This document shows, piece after piece, positions 59,738-64,000 of a stretch of DNA of 64,000 nt. Source of the stretch: Ketobacter alkanivorans (GTDB lineage Bacteria; Pseudomonadota; Gammaproteobacteria; Pseudomonadales; Ketobacteraceae); assembly GCF_002863865.1 (NCBI RefSeq), contig NZ_CP022684.1:3911990-3975989 (forward strand), read 5' to 3'. The notes under the pieces are model-generated. The model was given only the letters and a program-made list of their open reading frames with translations. It was not told the origin of the DNA and ran no database searches. A program made the translations under genes and the position numbers. The stretch's first letter is position 1; each line of letters begins with the position of its first letter.

Positions 59738-61888
59738 TCAGCGCATGGCGGTGGCTTGCATTTTCTTTGCAGGTATCAACTTCAAGGCGTTGGACAGTTT
59801 CACTTCTTTGCCCAAGTGATGCCGATAAATTGCCTGATAGGTGAGGATGTTCTTCACGTAGTTACGGGTTTCGTGGAACGGAATGGTTTCCACCCAAATG
59901 TCGCCACTGACGGGCAGGAATTCGGGTTGCCAGGCTTGGGCACGATGAGGCCCGGCGTTGTAGGCTGCAGTGGCCAGAATGATATTGCCGTTGAAGCGTT
60001 GCTGCAGTTGGCGCATATAGTGCGTGCCTAGGCGCACATTGGTGTCGGGCGTCAGCATGTCGCGTGTGCTGGGGGAGGGCATGCCCAAGTCGCGGGATAA
60101 CTGTTGTGCCGTGCGAGGCATAATCTGCATCATGCCCATGGCCCCCACCGGGCTGCGGGCTTGCGCCGAGAAGGCGCTCTCCTGGCGGATCAGAGAAAAC
60201 ACCCAGTCCAGTTCCAGCCCCGATTGACTGGCGTATTTGTTTACTACGGATTCATAGGCAGTAGGAAATCGAATTTCAAGATTGTTGTAGGCGTCGGAGT
60301 CGTAGGCTGCGCGTATGGCCGGGTGGTGCCAGCCCCAGATGAATGCCAAATGCGCCATTACGCTGCGCTGTTGTTCATCAGAACGGCGTATCAGATGCTC
60401 CCATTCAGAACGAGCCAACGGCTGTTCGTTCATCAGGTGTAGCTCGCGGGCGCGCTGCACGGCGGGTAGAGCGATGAGCTGGTTCAATGCTTCTTCAGTG
60501 ACCTGGGTGGGCTTTATATTCAGATCGAGGGGCTGCTTCAGGCGTTCACTGGCCAGGAAGCCGTAGTAATTTCTGTGTTTGGAGAGCGCTTGCAGGCGCT
60601 GTTCCGGTTGATGCGGCATAAATTTGCTGGCCACCACGGAGGGAGGCAGCAGATCCAGGAACTGATCCTTATTGTACAGAGCTTGGGAAAATCGCTGCTG
60701 GAACGAGATGATATCCACATGATACTGATCAATGCGAATCTTGGGCAGGCGCTCAGCGTCGATTGGCCCCAGCTTTTGTTCCGCCCGGGACAGCCAGTAA
60801 CGCCAGCCTTCTTCGTTGGCTTCCTTTTCGCCCAGCAGTGCCAGCCATAATTTGAGACGAGGCCAATCCTGCTCATACAGAGCATGACGAATACCGAGGG
60901 GAATCAGTTCGTCATCTGATCCGTACTGGGCTGCCTGGCTCAGCCAAAACTCTGCATTGTCTTTTTTACGGATGGCCAACACACTGGCAAATTCGTTGGC
61001 GACCTTGGCGCGCTCTGCTGCGCTGAAATTGAATGCGCTTTGGTAGGTTGGCCACAGCTTCTGGGCCAGCTCCTCATCTTTTCGAATCAGGCGGGAGAAC
61101 GCCGTTACCAGCATCGGCCGCGCGTCATCGCCCCATTTCTGATAGCGTTTTATGTATTTCAGTCGGCGAGGATCGCGATACAGATCACGCCATTCCCGTG
61201 AAAGAGGCTTTAATTCCTTGGGCAGGTGGTTTTCAAGGTAGCGCGCCAGTTGCAGTTTGCGATTGGCCATCGCCATGGCTGTGCGCTCCCAGGCCAGCGC
61301 ACCGTCCATTTCGCCGGTGGTTTTCCAGACCTCAAACAATGGATCGCAGGCGCGGTCTTGCGAATCCCCTACCAACCACAGACGACGGGCACCGGCAAAG
61401 GCTTCCAGACGATCGCCGACCTTATATTGCGCCCAGTAGTAATAGCAGTCGAACTCGCTCGAATACTGCCCCAGGCGGTATTCCTGCAGAAACGTATCCC
61501 AGTCTTTCTGATCTGCCAGGTTTTTTACCCAGCGCCTACGCAGCCAGCTGGCTGTGGGAGAGTCAGAAAATTCGGTAATAAACTCGTCCAGCTCTTCTTT
61601 ATCCACGGAGCTGATATAACGGCTGTATTCTTTGTATTTGAGATACGGGTAGAGTGGGTAGTCCCGTAGAGTCTCTGCTTCTTCCTGAAAGCGCTTGCGC
61701 TGGCCCTTGGTAAGCAGTTTGAGGGTGTTGGTGTAGTGCTGACGCTGGGCCTCCCAGGCGGCCTCCTGATTGGCCTGTAAGGAAAGCGCGTAGTTGGCGT
61801 GACACAGGCTGGATGCCATGCACACCCAAAAAAGCACCATCGGTCGGAGCCGTTTAAATTGGTTTGCGTAATTTGCTGCTTTTTGCAC
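59738..61888 (-). CDS. slt: Soluble lytic murein transglycosylase (Slt70-like)
   Basis: A 716-residue protein with an N-terminal signal sequence (PMVLFWVCMASSLCHA); the start could be the Met at residue 1 or 17. A long helical superhelix (U and L domains) fills about 35-540. The C-terminal SLT domain has catalytic Glu in VFSLIRQESAFSAQARSPVG, MGMMQIMPRTAQ and ATAAYNAGPHRAQAW. It degrades peptidoglycan in the periplasm. Divergent from the PilZ gene. Confidence 0.93.
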   Translation of the reverse strand: MQKAANYANQFKRLRPMVLFWVCMASSLCHANYALSLQANQEAAWEAQRQHYTNTLKLLTKGQRKRFQEEAETLRDYPLYPYLKYKEYSRYISSVDKEELDEFITEFSDSPTASWLRRRWVKNLADQKDWDTFLQEYRLGQYSSEFDCYYYWAQYKVGDRLEAFAGARRLWLVGDSQDRACDPLFEVWKTTGEMDGALAWERTAMAMANRKLQLARYLENHLPKELKPLSREWRDLYRDPRRLKYIKRYQKWGDDARPMLVTAFSRLIRKDEELAQKLWPTYQSAFNFSAAERAKVANEFASVLAIRKKDNAEFWLSQAAQYGSDDELIPLGIRHALYEQDWPRLKLWLALLGEKEANEEGWRYWLSRAEQKLGPIDAERLPKIRIDQYHVDIISFQQRFSQALYNKDQFLDLLPPSVVASKFMPHQPEQRLQALSKHRNYYGFLASERLKQPLDLNIKPTQVTEEALNQLIALPAVQRARELHLMNEQPLARSEWEHLIRRSDEQQRSVMAHLAFIWGWHHPAIRAAYDSDAYNNLEIRFPTAYESVVNKYASQSGLELDWVFSLIRQESAFSAQARSPVGAMGMMQIMPRTAQQLSRDLGMPSPSTRDMLTPDTNVRLGTHYMRQLQQRFNGNIILATAAYNAGPHRAQAWQPEFLPVSGDIWVETIPFHETRNYVKNILTYQAIYRHHLGKEVKLSNALKLIPAKKMQATAMR

Positions 61889-62156
61889 TGAGATATACCA
61901 TCAATACGGTTCGCTCTATTCTATAATCATTAGCAGATAAGGCGAGAAATTTCAGGTGGTTAAGGTTTTTTGCCTAAATCTTTTCTGGAATTGGACAAAT
62001 ATAGTCCGCATTGGTAAGTTTCTGATCTATAGGCGTTGTTTAAATTCTCACAGACCTGTGTTGTGGTCACGCCAATGAACGCTAAACTTAGTAATCACCA
62101 ACACACTATTTGGGTCATGGATTTAATTGGCCTTTTGAGCGCGAATTTCGGGGATT

Positions 62157-62516
62157 ATGGAAAAAAGAATCAGAGAAAAACGTGTCATACAAAGACACCA
62201 CTTAAAATACTACCTGAGCGTGTACAATCGCAAGACCGGTAAGTCCATCGGTTATATTGTGAATATTTCTACCGAAGGCCTGCGCTTGGTCAGTCATATT
62301 CCACTGCTGACGCACAGCGTCTTTCAGTTTCGCATTAAGCTGCCCCGCGAGATTGAGGGGGCTCGCAATATTGATTTTGATGCGTTGAGCTGCTGGTGTC
62401 GGCCGGATGTCAGCCCGGACTGTTTTGATACCGGGTTTAAGTTGATTGATCCGCCGCAGGAGCTGATGTCGTTGATTGAGGGTTTGAGCAGTTACTTCAG
62501 CTTTAAACTCGATTGA
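62157..62516 (+). CDS. PilZ-domain c-di-GMP-binding protein
   Basis: A 119-residue single PilZ domain. The RxxxR motif is RVIQR near residue 9, and NISTEGL supplies the [D/N]xSxxG motif near 37. Both ligand-binding motifs are intact, so c-di-GMP binding is expected. No adjacent effector identifies its pathway. Confidence 0.88.
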   Translation: MEKRIREKRVIQRHHLKYYLSVYNRKTGKSIGYIVNISTEGLRLVSHIPLLTHSVFQFRIKLPREIEGARNIDFDALSCWCRPDVSPDCFDTGFKLIDPPQELMSLIEGLSSYFSFKLD

Positions 62517-62611
62517 TTCACAGATCCGGTGTTCTTTCGTACAGTGCCAGTTGCCCGCCAGCGGTGTTGCTGTCAAAATCATCCGGTGATATTTAACTCA
62601 CTGATGCGAAT

Positions 62612-63466
62612 ATGATTAAACGATTTGTTCCCCACATGCTTGCCGCGTGCCTGACGCTGGTTGCCGCGTCGTCGGTTTCCGCGCTCCCTGCCGACATTGA
62701 GGCGGATCGCCTGGTTCTGGCGGCAGAAGAAAAACTGGGTGCCCAGGATTATGAGGCAGCCCGCGGTTATCTGGATCGCGTTGATGGCTTGAAAGTCACG
62801 CCTGTTCCCAAGTTTTATTACCTGTCGGGTCAAATTGCTTTTCACTATGGTGAGCTGAGCAAGGCCAGCGAGCTGCTGTCCCAATACGTGGAGGAGGCCG
62901 GGCGCGAAGGCGATGCCTACGAGGACGCACTGCGTAAGATTACTCAGATCGAAGAACAAATGCAGTCTCAGGAGGCGGTGTCCCAGTCTCGTGATCAGTT
63001 GCGGGATATCAAGGCAGCCAGCGGCATTGAACGTGAAGATACGGCTGGTCAGGCTTATGATGAGAAGATCCGTAAGCTCTACATCGCACCGAGTTTGAAA
63101 GATTCACTGGTTTTGCATATTAATAGCCTGCTCAGCTCCTATGAGTACATGGAAGGCCGCATCAAAAACCGAAAAACCTCTGAGCGGCTCGAGTTCCAGG
63201 TGTCGCTACAGGGCACCTCACAGCTCTCAGTCGCCCGCAAGCAGGTTAAACCCGCCAACAGTGGCCAGTCCTCTATATCCACCAGTACCATTGATGCGTT
63301 TGGGGTCAATCCATTCGTGTCTTATCGGTGCAGCAGTGCAGCGGATCAGTGCCAGATCAAGCACCCTGTAACCGGGGCTGAGTGGATTGTGATTGCTGCC
63401 GATGAAAGCGCAGCCAAAGAGCTTTCCACTGCACTGACTCGCCTAATCAAAGCATTACAAAGATAG
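62612..63466 (+). CDS. Secreted TPR-like protein, hypothetical
   Basis: A 284-residue protein with signal peptide (MLAACLTLVAASSVSA). Residues 30-130 carry two or three TPR-like helical repeats (AAEEKLGAQDYEAARGYLDRV; SGQIAFHYGELSKASELLSQYV). The C-terminal half (LEFQVSLQGTSQLSVARKQV, then ADQCQIKHPVTGAEW) is beta-rich and not recognised. Probably periplasmic. Confidence 0.7.
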   Translation: MIKRFVPHMLAACLTLVAASSVSALPADIEADRLVLAAEEKLGAQDYEAARGYLDRVDGLKVTPVPKFYYLSGQIAFHYGELSKASELLSQYVEEAGREGDAYEDALRKITQIEEQMQSQEAVSQSRDQLRDIKAASGIEREDTAGQAYDEKIRKLYIAPSLKDSLVLHINSLLSSYEYMEGRIKNRKTSERLEFQVSLQGTSQLSVARKQVKPANSGQSSISTSTIDAFGVNPFVSYRCSSAADQCQIKHPVTGAEWIVIAADESAAKELSTALTRLIKALQR

Positions 63467-63577
63467 TTTTCGCCATCGACTGATCGTTCACGTCATTGGA
63501 AAATACTGCAAAACAACTTCTAACTAAGCATCGACTTGGATTTAGGAGCAGTCTTTTGCTGTTTTCCAGAGGTGAAT

Positions 63578-64000
63578 ATGGATCTGTCTGTGAAGCCGGA
63601 ATACCGGCAATTTCGCGAAGAAGTACGTGAATTCCTCAATCAAGCACTAACCGACGACATCCGTGCAGCGGGGCGTTTGGGCACCAGTGTTTTCCACGAT
63701 AAAGAGCGCGCCATGGCCTGGCAGAAGATTCTGCATGCCAAGGGCTGGGTCGCTCCCCATTGGCCGGTGGCTTATGGCGGGACAGGGTGGGATGTAGTGC
63801 AGCGCTCTATTTTTGCCGAAGAATCCCTCCAGGCCGACGCCCCTATGCTGATCCCCATGGGGCTGCAAATGTGTGGCCCTTGCATTATTGGTTGCGGCAC
63901 ACAGGAGCAGAAAGACTACTATCTGCCCCGTATCCTTTCTGGCGAGGATTTCTGGTGCCAGGGTTATTCTGAGCCGGGTGCAGGATCTGATCTGGCTGCG
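63578..64000 (+). CDS. Acyl-CoA dehydrogenase, 3' end cut by window
   Basis: The first 141 codons of an acyl-CoA dehydrogenase, running open to the last base, with AGAGG just before ATG 63578. The N-terminal helical domain starts MDLSVKPEYRQFREEVREFL; HWPVAYGGTGWD and the flavin-binding SEPGAGSDLA are visible. It catalyses FAD-dependent desaturation of acyl-CoA. The catalytic Glu is beyond the window. Confidence 0.9.
   Translation, partial: MDLSVKPEYRQFREEVREFLNQALTDDIRAAGRLGTSVFHDKERAMAWQKILHAKGWVAPHWPVAYGGTGWDVVQRSIFAEESLQADAPMLIPMGLQMCGPCIIGCGTQEQKDYYLPRILSGEDFWCQGYSEPGAGSDLAA

Overview
The window reads as a dense chromosomal segment of a marine-type gammaproteobacterium. I see no phage, IS element, CRISPR array or plasmid gene. 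Three things place it. First, the block rpoD, dnaG, yqeY, rpsU / tsaD / plsY / folB, folK / pteridine reductase, cca has the gene order I know from Pseudomonas-like bacteria. Second, there is a TonB2-type energy-transduction cluster. Third, a wax ester synthase sits next to a two-domain fatty acyl-CoA reductase of the Marinobacter type. A hydrocarbon- or lipid-using relative of Marinobacter, Alcanivorax or Ketobacter is likely; species cannot be decided from sequence alone.

Layout. 1-4178: TonB2 operon (TtpC-like ExbB cut by the window edge, ExbB, ExbD, TonB, TPR protein) and an exported-looking NUDIX protein. 4193-14113: Mpo1-like membrane protein, Crp-type regulator, a 1390-residue hybrid histidine kinase, an MMPL/RND transporter, a CheW protein interrupted by a zinc-binding CZB domain, and an MpaB-family oxygenase. 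14281-16468: a three-gene operon of amidoligase, class-I glutamine amidotransferase and a YqaA-like membrane protein. 16493-23909: condensation-domain acyltransferase, orphan ModA-like protein with a zinc peptidase and GIY-YIG protein, amidase, CBS protein, small secreted protein, aldehyde dehydrogenase. 23920-31806: EamA transporter and ABC1 kinase operon, a ribbon-helix-helix regulator, FAH and MBL hydrolase operon, SDR, DEAD-box helicase. 31853-41590: tRNA and the housekeeping block. 41606-43628: a leader with attenuator-like architecture, an EamA transporter and a methyltransferase. 43636-48049: a FabR-like regulator divergent from the wax ester operon. 48101-64000: MORN protein, two lytic transglycosylases, two more ABC1 kinases, a lipid acyltransferase with an SDR, serine hydrolase, haloalkane dehalogenase, PilZ protein, TPR-like protein and the start of an acyl-CoA dehydrogenase.

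How the genes work together. The strongest theme is lipid storage: a FabR/DesT-like repressor faces a wax ester synthase and a fatty acyl-CoA reductase, and two copies of an 18-bp palindrome lie in the shared intergenic region, one just downstream of the wax operon -10 box. The most striking regulatory finding is the leader at 41650-41930. It has a sigma70-type promoter, four segments that can pair in two mutually exclusive ways, and an intrinsic terminator, all just before an EamA transporter gene.

Limits: similarity calls rest on remembered family motifs and no search was run. Starts were moved from the longest ORF only where a ribosome-binding site or family N-terminus supported it.
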